The notes under the pieces: model-generated
The model's input: only the letters and a program-made list of their open reading frames with translations
The model's database searches: none
What the model was told of the DNA's origin: nothing
Shown here: positions 8,897 to 16,356 of the stretch, piece by piece
Layout: the number at the start of each line of letters is the position of its first letter
Numbering within the stretch: position 1 is the stretch's first letter
Assembly: GCF_007833795.1 (NCBI RefSeq)
Contig: NZ_CP032702.1
Span: 2,604,001 to 2,668,000, forward strand
Source of the DNA: Candidatus Pantoea soli
GTDB taxonomy: Bacteria; Pseudomonadota; Gammaproteobacteria; Enterobacterales; Enterobacteriaceae
Length of the DNA stretch: 64,000 bases
Direction of reading: 5' to 3'
Position numbers and translations under genes: made by a program

Positions 8897-10138
8897 TTAC
8901 CAGCCCAGCGCTTCCCCCACCAGCAGGTAGAGATTCAGCGCCACCACCAGCACCACAATCAGGCGTCCGGCGTTTTGCATCAGCCGCGAGTTCACCAGTT
9001 CTGCGCCCATAATGTCGCGGTTGCCGGTAAACGACAGCAGCGGAATCAGCGCCAGCGCGATGCCGAAGCTCAGCAGCACCTGGCTCATCACCAGAATGCG
9101 CGTCGGGTCCCAGCCGGCCATAATGACGATAAACGACGGCAGCATGGTAATGACCCGGCGCAGCCAGAGTGGAATATGAAAGCGGATAAAGCCCTGCATC
9201 ACCACCTGTCCGGCCAGCGTGCCCACCACGGTTGAGGAGAGCCCTGCCGCGACCAGGCTTAAGCCAAAGACCACGGCCGCCGCCTGACCGAGCAGCGGCT
9301 GCAGCGTCAGATACGCCTGATCGAGATCGACAATACTGGTATGGCCGCTGAAGTGAAACGCCGCTGCGGCAGTGGCCATCATCGCCAGGTTAACAAAGCC
9401 GGCGATGGTCATGGCGATGGCCACATCCAGTTTGGTGGATGAATAGCGTTCGGCTTTGCTGCCGCGATTACCGTGCTGCGTCAGCGCGGAGTGCAGGTAA
9501 ATCACATGCGGCATGATGGTGGCACCCAGCACGCCTGCCGCCAGGAATACCGCGTCTGAGGTGGGCAGCGAAGGCAGCGCCATGCCAACCACCAACTCAC
9601 TGACTTTCGGCTGCGAGAAAAACAGCTCCACAATATATGCCGCCGCCACAAACAGCAGCAGGCCGCCGATGACCAGCTCCAGCGGCTTTTGTCCGCGACT
9701 CTGCAGCATCAGAATCAGGAAGGTGGCAATACCGGTCAGCACCGCGCCCTGCAGCAGCGAAATCCCCAGCAGCAGTTTAAACCCGAGCGCCGCGCCGATG
9801 AACTCCGCGAGATCGGTCGCCATCGCGATAATCTCCGCCTGAACCCAGTAAAACCACACCGCCGGGCGCGGAAAGCGATCGCGAATATGTTCCGCCAGGT
9901 TTTTACCGGTGGCGATGCCCAGTTTGGCAGACATCAGCTGGATCAGCATTGCCATGACGTTTGCCCACACCACGACCCACAGCAGCTTATAGCCGTAAGC
10001 CGCGCCAGCCTGAATATTGGTCGCGAAGTTACCGGGATCGATATAGCCGATGGCGGCGATGAAGGCCGGCCCCAGCAGCGCAAGCTTGATCTTTCTGGCT
10101 CCGCGAGCAGCGCGCTCTGCGGTGCGGCTTTCTGACAT
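8897..10138 (-). CDS. mntH: Proton-coupled Mn(II) transporter MntH (Nramp)
   Basis: Inner-membrane Nramp transporter that imports Mn2+ (and Fe2+) with protons. The start is the ATG at 10138 ([18 protein letters not shown]) behind AGGACA; an upstream ATG at 10198 would add 20 residues not found in E. coli MntH. 413 residues. TM1 carries the metal-binding motif DPGNFATN, the consensus loop is at [15 protein letters not shown] (the Nramp MPH motif), and about eleven hydrophobic segments are visible. Its promoter region overlaps a clear MntR operator (10244-10261), so Mn repression is expected. Divergent from nupC as in E. coli. Confidence 0.96.
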   Translation of the reverse strand: MSESRTAERAARGARKIKLALLGPAFIAAIGYIDPGNFATNIQAGAAYGYKLLWVVVWANVMAMLIQLMSAKLGIATGKNLAEHIRDRFPRPAVWFYWVQAEIIAMATDLAEFIGAALGFKLLLGISLLQGAVLTGIATFLILMLQSRGQKPLELVIGGLLLFVAAAYIVELFFSQPKVSELVVGMALPSLPTSDAVFLAAGVLGATIMPHVIYLHSALTQHGNRGSKAERYSSTKLDVAIAMTIAGFVNLAMMATAAAAFHFSGHTSIVDLDQAYLTLQPLLGQAAAVVFGLSLVAAGLSSTVVGTLAGQVVMQGFIRFHIPLWLRRVITMLPSFIVIMAGWDPTRILVMSQVLLSFGIALALIPLLSFTGNRDIMGAELVNSRLMQNAGRLIVVLVVALNLYLLVGEALGW

Positions 10139-10243
10139 AGTGTTTGTCCTGTCCTGACGCTTGTATGACCTTTGCAGCTTAGCGGTCATTCCAGGCAAGT
10201 GATATCTGGTTATGTTTATTGCAGTAATAGATACTGCTATAAA

Positions 10244-10261
10244 GTATAGCCTTTGCTATAC
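10244..10261. promoter_or_regulatory. MntR operator of mntH
   Basis: GTATAGC-CTTT-GCTATAC is a perfect 7-bp dyad closely matching the E. coli MntR box (ACATAGC-CTTT-GCTATGT). On the minus strand a TATACT -10 hexamer lies inside it, with TTACGC 17 bp upstream, so MntR binding would block mntH initiation. Confidence 0.85.
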
Positions 10262-10270
10262 ACCAGCGTA

Positions 10271-10288
10271 AATATAGCGCTTGCTAAA
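10271..10288. promoter_or_regulatory. Second, imperfect MntR-like box
   Basis: AATATAGC-GCTT-GCTAAAAA keeps the TATAGC/GCTA core of the main box, with centres 28 bp apart. It may be a weaker second site; it is not seen in the single-site E. coli promoter as I recall it. Confidence 0.45.
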
Positions 10289-10449
10289 AAATGTGCAACC
10301 GCCTCACTCTACTCCCGGCTCAAATTATAGACAATCGCTTTATGGATATTTGTTGTGAAGCATTTGTGAACAGGTTGTGAGGGCTGAGACTATTCTGAGA
10401 AAAAAGGCGATACTGAATACTTATATTGCGGGTTTGATCTCGTTTTTAC

Positions 10450-10461
10450 GTAACGCGTTAC
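10450..10461. promoter_or_regulatory. 12-bp palindrome upstream of nupC
   Basis: GTAACGCGTTAC is a perfect palindrome centred 52 bases before the nupC ATG. E. coli nupC is controlled by CRP and CytR; this dyad has the look of a LacI-family operator and is a candidate CytR-type site. TTGTGAAG and TTGTGAGG words at about 10350-10382 could be CRP half-sites. The rest of the 369-bp mntH/nupC gap shows no gene. Confidence 0.35.
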
Positions 10462-10507
10462 ATAGAATACGCAGCAAAATACAACCCTCCTCAAATTTGG
10501 AGCCGAT

Positions 10508-11698
10508 ATGTCCCATATTTTGCACTTCCTGTTGGCGTTGGTGGTGGTAGCCGTGCTGGCGTTACTGGTCAGTCACGATCGTAAAAGCATCCGGGTTCGC
10601 TACATCGTTCAGCTGTTGATCATTGAAGTCCTGCTGGCGTGGTTCTTCCTTAACTCTGAAGCGGGCCTCGGCTTCGTAAAAGGGTTTGCCGGCCTGTTCG
10701 ACCACCTGCTGAAGTATGCCGGGGAAGGCACGAACTTTGTGTTCGGTAACATGAATGAAAAAGGCCTCGCCTTCTTCTTCCTGAATGTTTTATGCCCCAT
10801 CGTCTTCATTTCTGCCCTGATCGGTATTTTGCAGCATTTCCGCATTCTGCCGTGGGTGATTCGCGGCATCGGGACAGTGCTGTCAAAAGTGAATGGCATG
10901 GGCAAGCTGGAATCCTTTAACGCCGTCAGCTCTCTGATTCTGGGACAGTCAGAAAACTTTATCGCCTATAAGGATATTCTCGGCAAAATGTCGCAGCGCC
11001 GCATGTACACCATGGCGGCAACCGCGATGTCGACGGTTTCGATGTCGATTGTTGGTGCCTATATGACCATGCTGCAGCCTAAATATGTGGTGGCTGCGCT
11101 GGTGCTTAACATGTTCAGCACCTTTATCGTGCTGTCGCTGATTAACCCCTACCGCGTCGACAGCGAAGAAGATCTGCAGCTGCAGGACCTGCATAAAGGA
11201 CAGAGCTTCTTTGAGATGCTGGGTGAATACATCCTGGCGGGCTTCAAGGTCGCTATCATTGTTGCCGCCATGCTGATTGGTTTTATCGCCCTGATTTCCG
11301 GCCTGAACGCGCTGTTTGATTTCATCTTCGGCATCAGCTTCCAGGGCGTGCTGGGCTATGTCTTCTATCCGTTTGCCTGGGTGATGGGCGTGCCTTCGGC
11401 GGAAGCGCTGCAGGTTGGCAGTATTATGGCAACCAAACTGGTGTCGAATGAGTTTGTCGCCATGATGGATTTGCAGAAGATCGCCGGTCAGCTCTCGCCG
11501 CATGCGGAAGGGATCCTTTCGGTGTTCCTGGTGTCATTCGCTAACTTCTCCTCCATCGGCATTGTGGCGGGCGCCATTAAAGGCCTGCACGAAGAGCAGG
11601 GCAACGTGGTGTCCCGCTTTGGTCTGAAGCTGCTGTACGGCTCTACGCTGGTGAGCGTGCTGTCTGCAGCGATCGCCGGTCTGGTACTGGCATTCTGA
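10508..11698 (+). CDS. nupC: Nucleoside:H+ symporter NupC
   Basis: Concentrative nucleoside transporter of the inner membrane. 396 residues (E. coli 400) with about ten membrane segments. The family hallmarks [17 protein letters not shown] and NEFVAMMDL (the conserved CNT nucleoside/cation-binding blocks) are present, as is [14 protein letters not shown] near the C-terminus. The start is the ATG at 10508 after GGAGCCGAT. A four-residue deletion around [11 protein letters not shown] explains the shorter length. Divergent from mntH. Confidence 0.96.
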   Translation: MSHILHFLLALVVVAVLALLVSHDRKSIRVRYIVQLLIIEVLLAWFFLNSEAGLGFVKGFAGLFDHLLKYAGEGTNFVFGNMNEKGLAFFFLNVLCPIVFISALIGILQHFRILPWVIRGIGTVLSKVNGMGKLESFNAVSSLILGQSENFIAYKDILGKMSQRRMYTMAATAMSTVSMSIVGAYMTMLQPKYVVAALVLNMFSTFIVLSLINPYRVDSEEDLQLQDLHKGQSFFEMLGEYILAGFKVAIIVAAMLIGFIALISGLNALFDFIFGISFQGVLGYVFYPFAWVMGVPSAEALQVGSIMATKLVSNEFVAMMDLQKIAGQLSPHAEGILSVFLVSFANFSSIGIVAGAIKGLHEEQGNVVSRFGLKLLYGSTLVSVLSAAIAGLVLAF

Positions 11699-11704
11699 TG
11701 TGCC

Positions 11705-11724
11705 GGGCAGGCTGCGGCCTGCCC
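11705..11724 (+). terminator. Terminator of nupC
   Basis: GGGCAGGC-TGCG-GCCTGCCC, a perfect 8-bp stem starting six bases after the nupC stop, followed by TTCTCT. Confidence 0.65.
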
Positions 11725-11924
11725 TTCTCTGCTACGCGGTGTCTGTTCCGTCGCGCCGCGCTTTTGCACTGATTCTGCTGATACGGCAAACCCGCCCTGC
11801 TGCCCGCTGTTCCTTCCGGTAAGCATTCGATCAATTTCAGCCGTAAGTCCATCTGGGCACTCAGGTGCGGAATACGCGTATCAACGACACCGTCGATGAC
11901 CTGCTCCCCGGTGATTAACACACC

Positions 11925-12414
11925 GCGATATTAGGTCTGACTTATGTGAATGATTTCACGAAGGCGTGTCTGACTATCACCGTTGCTTTCGGTATTTCAG
12001 GCGTTCAGGTCACGCGTATTCTGGACAGCATCGCGCTCTTTCGAGGCTATCCGGCAACAAAAAGAACTGATCAGGGCCCGGAGTTTACCTGCCGCGCACT
12101 CGATCAATGGGCCTTTGCGCATGGTGTGGAGTTGCGACTTATTCAGCCAGGTAAGCCAACGCAGAACGGATTTGTTGAGCGTTTCAACGGTCGCTTTCGG
12201 GATGAATGCCTGAATGAACACGGGTTCAGCAATATTCTTCATGCCCGGAAAATCATTAATGACTGGCGGCAGGACTATAACGAGTCCAGACCTCATTCAT
12301 CACTGAAATGCCAGACGCCGGCTGAATTTGCAGCAAGCTGGAGAAATGGAAATTAGAAGGTAAACAAACCGACATGACTAACTGAGCGTTGTATCTAATA
12401 CTGGGGGCAGGTCA
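11925..12414 (+). mobile_element. Right-end remnant of an IS3-family insertion sequence
   Basis: The remnant contains the 3' part of an orfB transposase gene and ends in the terminal repeat ...ACTGGGGGCAGGTCA (12400-12414), whose complement TGACCTGCCCCCAGT is typical of the IS407-type branch of the IS3 family. The left end and orfA are missing, so the element cannot transpose alone. The left border is approximate. It abuts a gene truncated after 18 codons (12415-12468). The stretch 11725-11925 has no recognisable gene. Confidence 0.8.
11946..12356 (+). pseudogene. IS3-family transposase OrfB, C-terminal part only
   Basis: About 136 residues of an integrase-core (DDE) transposase. Present are the second catalytic Asp in [15 protein letters not shown] and the catalytic Glu in [20 protein letters not shown], followed by the usual [21 protein letters not shown] end. 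The first catalytic Asp and all of OrfA are missing; the frame loses similarity just before [11 protein letters not shown]. It is therefore a decayed, inactive fragment. GTG at 11946 is only the first start-like codon, not a real start. Confidence 0.85.
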
Positions 12415-12468
12415 CTTCTCAATAAATCCATATGTGATATCTTCAAACTTGACTGCAAATCTTTTCAT
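12415..12468 (-). pseudogene. N-terminal stub of an unknown gene cut by the IS end
   Basis: An ATG at 12468 preceded by GTGGAATAA opens MKRFAVKFEDITYGFIEK, and the frame then runs straight into the IS terminal repeat, whose first three bases supply a TGA. It lies 40 bases downstream of the DUF1493 gene on the same strand, so it looks like the next gene of that operon, destroyed by the insertion. Too short to identify. Confidence 0.45.
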
Positions 12469-12508
12469 TTATTCCACAGAGATATTTAAGATAAATAATT
12501 ACAATTTT

Positions 12509-12835
12509 TTACTCGTACAACCACTTCCCCGCCTTTGCTGAATCAGCAAACAATTTTACTGTTAGAGGTTTTTTAGTCTGGATAATGGGTTTATTAGTAA
12601 ACCACTTTCTAAAAAACCACGGGGTTTTCCACGGGAAATAGCAATCAATATCCATCCTGGATAAATCGATATCAAACTTTTCCCCGAATTTCTCTATAGA
12701 TATGAGTAAATCCTCTTGCTCAGTGTAATCTTGCAAAACATCATCAAAACCCACTGCATTATCCTTTGTTGGGAGCCAACCTAAAATAGGTAGTTCATCC
12801 TGAAAAAAAGTGAGCACTTCATTATCTGTCACCAT
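12509..12835 (-). CDS. DUF1493 family protein
   Basis: 108-residue soluble protein of unknown function; the DUF1493 fold is thought to resemble acyl carrier proteins. Family signs are DLLISIEKFGEKFDIDLSRMDIDCYF in the middle and PLTVKLFADSAKAGKWLYE at the end. Base composition is much more AT-rich than the core genes, consistent with transfer. The ATG at 12835 overlaps the stop of an upstream truncated frame (ATGGTGA), so it was translated from an operon. Downstream is another truncated frame. It is the only intact member of its cluster. Confidence 0.72.
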   Translation of the reverse strand: MVTDNEVLTFFQDELPILGWLPTKDNAVGFDDVLQDYTEQEDLLISIEKFGEKFDIDLSRMDIDCYFPWKTPWFFRKWFTNKPIIQTKKPLTVKLFADSAKAGKWLYE

Positions 12836-12963
12836 ACCTTGTCATCAACCCGAGCAATACGATTGTAAGTCACTACGGTTTTATATGTGATTTGAGAAAA
12901 ATCATTAGCCAGTAGCACCCAACCTGTAACAGGGACAGTTCTGCCTACGAAAGCCCTAAATTG
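12829..12963 (-). pseudogene. C-terminal remnant of the gene upstream of DUF1493
   Basis: 44 codons with no start, preceded by a TAA, ending ...TYNRIARVDDKVW and a TGA that overlaps the DUF1493 start. The stretch GRTVPVTGWVLLANDFSQIT is protein-like. It is best read as the 3' end of a gene whose 5' part has been lost. I do not recognise the family. Confidence 0.5.
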
Positions 12964-12987
12964 TTAACGTACATCGGCTTTAAAATT

Positions 12988-13119
12988 TTAATATGAATCG
13001 CCACGGATAATCCAGACACTTCTGAGCCGTTGATAATATAGTTTTTCATATTCAGCCGGTGGCATCCGCTTGAAAATACATGCTTTTGGCAGGGCCATTT
13101 TCACGTCTGCCTGGCCAGT
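12988..13119 (-). pseudogene. Unidentified coding fragment, possibly an IS orfB tail
   Basis: A 43-residue open stretch between two stops, containing KRMPPAEYEKLYYQRL then RSVWIIRGDSY. The PPAEYE-x-x-YYQ pattern resembles the C-terminus of IS3-type OrfB proteins. No IS end could be confirmed, so the assignment is weak. It sits exactly where the upstream gene of the DUF1493 cluster is truncated. The rest of 12964-13222 shows no gene. Confidence 0.3.
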
Positions 13120-13222
13120 TTAAATATAAAGAACGAACTTCATTTTTAGTTTCTTTAACACGGAGACTCATAATTATTCCCCACTGTAAACTTGTTAAAT
13201 ATGATATTTCGGCTGTCCGCAT

Positions 13223-13486
13223 TCATTTCTTAGCGTTTATCTTCTTCTCAATCACCCTAACAATAATTTGATACCCAAGGATGGTTATTACAGTGCAAAT
13301 CATTAACAACCCAATTCCTACAAAACCTTCAATGTCACGCTGACCAAACATTTTAGCCACTGCAATCCAGAATTGTTGCTGTCCTGGCGTTGATGGGTCT
13401 GAGGGCCTGGCTATCAAGAATGTAATAACAAAAATAGTCACACCGATCAGGATTCTAAACCCCGTTGGGACACGTTTTGCTTCCAT
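13223..13486 (-). CDS. Small two-TM membrane protein, candidate immunity protein
   Basis: 87 residues with hydrophobic segments at about 12-26 (ILIGVTIFVITFLIA) and 54-79 (GFVGIGLLMICTVITILGYQ), joined by a polar loop of about 27 residues, and a basic tail EKKINAKK. No family recognised. Its ATG at 13486 lies 32 bases inside the end of the Tlde1-like gene, so the two are co-translated. An immunity protein against a cell-wall enzyme must act in the periplasm; a membrane protein with a loop or tail there fits. The role is inferred from position alone. Confidence 0.6.
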   Translation of the reverse strand: MEAKRVPTGFRILIGVTIFVITFLIARPSDPSTPGQQQFWIAVAKMFGQRDIEGFVGIGLLMICTVITILGYQIIVRVIEKKINAKK

Positions 13487-13982
13487 TTAAAACCACCTCG
13501 ATTGTTCCAAACGACATCAGCCCATTGCGTAATTTCACTTGCGGTGTAGAGAGCAATGCTTGCCGTATAGCTGTAAAGTCCGTTCTGTGCTGAAGGGTGA
13601 TGCAACCTAAAGAAATGCCAAGAGGGCCGCGAGGGTGAAGGCGAAAATTACCCCTTTCTACGTTATCTATCCAGGTATGATCGTCTATCTTTCCATCGTC
13701 ACGATAGAGTGCAAACCATTCGTACTTGATAACGGGCGTTGAAGTGGGCCATGAGTAGAAATCGTGTAAGTCAGTTCTGACAACACCTTTCCATCCACCA
13801 GTAGGGCGTTTAACGTTGTGATATAGCCCGTCAGGTATTGGCCCATTATCGGGAACTGCTATACATCCTGCACGATTACGGTATTCACCATTGCCAGAGA
13901 ACGCCATAAACGTCCCTATTCCATACATGAGCAGTGGTGAGTAGTCTGCATCATTAACAGTAAATTTTCCTTTTAATGCCAC
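13455..13982 (-). CDS. Tlde1-like L,D-transpeptidase-related T6SS effector (DUF2778)
   Basis: 175 residues without a signal peptide. Residues 116-129 read HPRGPLGISLGCIT, the DUF2778/Tlde1 signature with catalytic candidates His116 and Cys127 preceded by a Gly. Tlde1 proteins are type VI secretion effectors that cut or wrongly exchange peptidoglycan tetrapeptide stems in target cells. Upstream, PDNGPIPDGLYHNVKRP (45-61) is also typical of the family. The start is GTG 13982 behind a strong AAGGAG; the next Met is residue 19. No hcp, vgrG or other T6SS structural gene is in the window, so it would be an orphan cargo effector. AT-rich relative to its surroundings. Confidence 0.78.
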   Translation of the reverse strand: MALKGKFTVNDADYSPLLMYGIGTFMAFSGNGEYRNRAGCIAVPDNGPIPDGLYHNVKRPTGGWKGVVRTDLHDFYSWPTSTPVIKYEWFALYRDDGKIDDHTWIDNVERGNFRLHPRGPLGISLGCITLQHRTDFTAIRQALLSTPQVKLRNGLMSFGTIEVVLNGSKTCPNGV

Positions 13983-13997
13983 GTCTGGCTCCTTCTA

Positions 13998-14014
13998 CTT
14001 TAGCTAGCCTAAAG
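13998..14014. promoter_or_regulatory. Inverted repeat just upstream of the Tlde1-like gene
   Basis: CTTTAG-CTAGC-CTAAAG lies directly before the ribosome binding site. It could be an operator or a short 5'-leader hairpin. Confidence 0.3.
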
Positions 14015-14143
14015 ATAAGATGGATTTATCATAAAGCCTCATTACCAAAAGACAATAGATGCCAATAAGCCCCGTTGGTGGTAAGACAACAAGCGGAGCG
14101 TAGCGATTTTCTCATCTGTCAGAGTGATTACACCTTATCAGGA

Positions 14144-14272
14144 TTACCGTGTACCCCTGCGGGAGCGTGGCTGAGACGCTGGCAGAGCCGGATCTGTAGC
14201 TACCGGAGCATTACCACCATAAACCTGTTTAGGGGCCGTGTAAGACCGCACATCGGGCTTAAATGCGTGTGA
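14144..14272 (-). pseudogene. Unidentified 42-residue coding scrap upstream of the effector
   Basis: An open stretch between two stops reading SHAFKPDVRSYTAPKQVYGG, then NAPVATDPALPASQPRSRR. The Pro/Ala-rich composition with YGGN looks like real protein sequence and it lies on the effector strand, so it may be the 3' end of a lost upstream gene. No family recognised. Elsewhere in 13983-14477 I see no gene. Confidence 0.3.
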
Positions 14273-14477
14273 TTATACTGTTTTGTAAGAAGTGTTTTGA
14301 GACGGAGGTGCGTCATTAGCTTTCGCGTTGGGAACCGCTATTTGTTCGAGCTACTTAACTACAGACCACAGGAATGCCAGACTCTCAAATCGCCCACTAA
14401 CAAATCTGCGGCAATTAATGAGTAAAGTGACTTTTTACGGAAATTTCCTTTCTCGGAATGAGAAGGGAATAAAGATT

Positions 14478-14553
<76 letters not shown>

Positions 14554-14597
14554 ACGTCTGGAAATCGTTTTTTCAGTTCAAACCGTTGGGTGCGGTT

Positions 14598-14673
<76 letters not shown>

Positions 14674-14710
14674 GTACCGAAAAAACCGCCGGGTTAACCC
14701 GACGGACGGC

Positions 14711-14739
14711 ATAATATGAGACCGCTGTTTGAGTGTCAA
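14711..14739 (-). promoter_or_regulatory. Promoter of the tRNA-Ala pair
   Basis: On the minus strand TTGACA (14739-14734), a 17-bp spacer, and TATTAT (14716-14711), followed by a GC-rich discriminator GCCGTCCGTCGGG. This is a near-consensus sigma-70 stable-RNA promoter. Confidence 0.85.
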
Positions 14740-14945
14740 CGGCAAATTCCTGTTCTGTGTTCGATCGCTGAAAAAGGCGGCAACCCTGTGTCGCAATGGC
14801 TTTTTTTTCACCGTTTCCGGCGTGGGCTACCTGCGTATCACTCAACCTCTTCTCAACCAGGCGCGGAAACGGGTTAAATTCAGGTTAAAGATGTTAGCGC
14901 CAGGCTTGTTTTCGTTAAAGGTGCGTGTAAAACTTAGCGCGCTAA

Positions 14946-14986
14946 TTAACCGGTTACCTCTCCAGGGTCACACATTGTTAACCGGT
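14946..14986. repeat. Direct repeats upstream of the FNT gene
   Basis: TTAACCGGT occurs at 14946-14954 and 14978-14986, 32 bp apart. The first copy is part of the palindrome TAACCGGTTA, and two further GGTTAA words lie at about 14874-14887. They sit 40-150 bases before the transporter start and may be regulator sites. No other feature is seen in the 350-bp gap besides the tRNA promoter. Confidence 0.4.
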
Positions 14987-15024
14987 CAGCACTTCCCCCT
15001 TGTTTAATAAAAGAAAAGTGAATT

Positions 15025-15813
15025 ATGTCGCTGCATACACCTAAAGAGATCGCCCAGCTGGCGATTCAGTCCGGCGTGGCCAAAAGCCGCCTGCCGGTAT
15101 CCACCTTATTAATTCTTGGCTTTATGGCCGGGGCCTTTATTGCTACTGGCTTCCTGCTTGATCTGCACGTGATTAACCAGCTTCCGGCGGAATGGGGCTC
15201 GTTTTCCGCTTTCCTCGGTGCCGCCGTGTTCCCGGTCGGCCTGATCCTGACGGTACTGGCTGGCGGAGAACTGCTGACGGGTAATATGATGACGTTACCT
15301 ATCGCCTGGTTTGCGCGGCGCATCAGCGGTTTTAGCGTCCTGCGAAACTGGTTTTGGGTTACCGTCGCCAATTTTATCGGCAGCGTTGCGGTAGCATGGT
15401 TCTTCGGGCACCTGCTGGGCATGACGGAAGGCGATTATCTGAAGAAAACCGTGGCCATTGCCCATGCCAAAGTGAATGCAGACTTCCTGCATGCGTTTAT
15501 CTCTGGCATTGGCTGTAACTGGCTGGTGTGCCTGGCGGTGTGGCTGGCCTTCGCCAGTAAAGATATGGTCGGTAAAATTTTTGGCATGTGGTTCCCGGTC
15601 ATGGCGTTTGTGGCGATTGGATTCCAGCACGTAATTGCCAATATGTTTATTGTGCCCGCCGCTATTTTTGCCGGTCAGATGAGCTGGGCAGAGTTTGCCC
15701 CTAACGCGGTGGCGGTGTTTTTAGGCAATGGTGTCGGCGGCGCGATCTTTGTCGGACTGACCTATTTCCTCGCTTTTCGTCCGGAACAGCCGGCGGTGAG
15801 CGAAGCTCAGTAG
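15025..15813 (+). CDS. Formate/nitrite transporter (FNT) family channel
   Basis: 262-residue inner-membrane channel with six membrane segments and the aquaporin-like FNT fold (pentamer in relatives). The TM2 loop GEMLT-like motif appears as GGELLTGNM, and the central pore histidine is in IGFQHVIANMFIVP. Family members carry formate, nitrite or hydrosulfide. It resembles Bacillus YwcJ more than FocA. There is no formate lyase, nitrite reductase or other partner beside it, so the substrate cannot be named. ATG 15025 is preceded by AAAAGAAAAG, a weak ribosome binding site. Confidence 0.85.
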   Translation: MSLHTPKEIAQLAIQSGVAKSRLPVSTLLILGFMAGAFIATGFLLDLHVINQLPAEWGSFSAFLGAAVFPVGLILTVLAGGELLTGNMMTLPIAWFARRISGFSVLRNWFWVTVANFIGSVAVAWFFGHLLGMTEGDYLKKTVAIAHAKVNADFLHAFISGIGCNWLVCLAVWLAFASKDMVGKIFGMWFPVMAFVAIGFQHVIANMFIVPAAIFAGQMSWAEFAPNAVAVFLGNGVGGAIFVGLTYFLAFRPEQPAVSEAQ

Positions 15814-15924
15814 TCCAGAGATGTCTTTTATGACGCGGTAAATAGCATTTTCTGCCCGGATTACTTTTCCCCGTAACGTTTTGTTGTAATATGTAGAGCT
15901 AATGTATTTAACAGGGACAGCATC

Positions 15925-16278
15925 GTGAAAAAGGAATGGCTAACCCCCGAAGAGCTCGCGCTGGAAACGGGCTACAGTCGGCAGACGGTGAATAAATGGA
16001 TCAAGCGTGAAAACTGGACAACCACGCCCAAGCCCGGTGTACAGGGCGGTAAGGCGCGGTTGATTCACATTGATGAGCGCGTAAAAAGCTTTATTCAGTC
16101 CACCCGCCACGCGAACGAACCGGCGGCTAATTACGGTGCTCAGCAAAATACGTTACCTGCGTTATTAATAAATTCTGTCCAGCAAATGACGACGCTTGAA
16201 CAGGAACAACTGGCGGCACTGTTGTTGCGGGAAGGGATCAGGGGCGTACTGGAAAGACTGGGAATCCAGGAAGAATAA
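15925..16278 (+). CDS. yfeC: Putative DNA-binding protein YfeC
   Basis: 117 residues with an N-terminal MerR/phage-like helix-turn-helix: WLTPEELALETGYSRQTVNKWIKREN, followed by KPGVQGGKARLIHIDERVKS, which is nearly the same as E. coli YfeC. The C-terminal QEQLAALLLREGIRGVLERLGI helix is also conserved. E. coli has a paralogue yfeD next to it; here there is only one copy. Targets are unknown from the sequence. It has its own strong terminator. Confidence 0.9.
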   Translation: MKKEWLTPEELALETGYSRQTVNKWIKRENWTTTPKPGVQGGKARLIHIDERVKSFIQSTRHANEPAANYGAQQNTLPALLINSVQQMTTLEQEQLAALLLREGIRGVLERLGIQEE

Positions 16279-16280
16279 AA

Positions 16281-16306
16281 AAGCCGGAAGCGTGTGCTTC
16301 CGGCTT
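16281..16306 (+). terminator. Terminator of yfeC
   Basis: AAGCCGGAAGC-GTGT-GCTTCCGGCTT followed by TTTTGTTG; the A-run on the other side also allows use in the gltX direction. Confidence 0.93.
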
Positions 16307-16356
16307 TTTTGTTGCTGAAGGCGGTGGCTGCCGCCGGACAGGCGGCAGCGGCGGCA

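Noticed and set aside
11643..11921. 92-codon minus-strand frame after nupC starting MLITGEQVIDGVVDTRIPHL
   Set aside because: The first half looks faintly protein-like but overlaps the nupC 3' end and terminator; no family recognised, so it was not listed as a gene.
11946..12356. An active IS transposase gene
   Set aside because: The first catalytic Asp, OrfA and the left end are missing.
13080..13271. 63-codon plus-strand frame in the island
   Set aside because: Antisense to the fragment at 12988-13119 and to the small membrane protein gene; weak start and no homologue.
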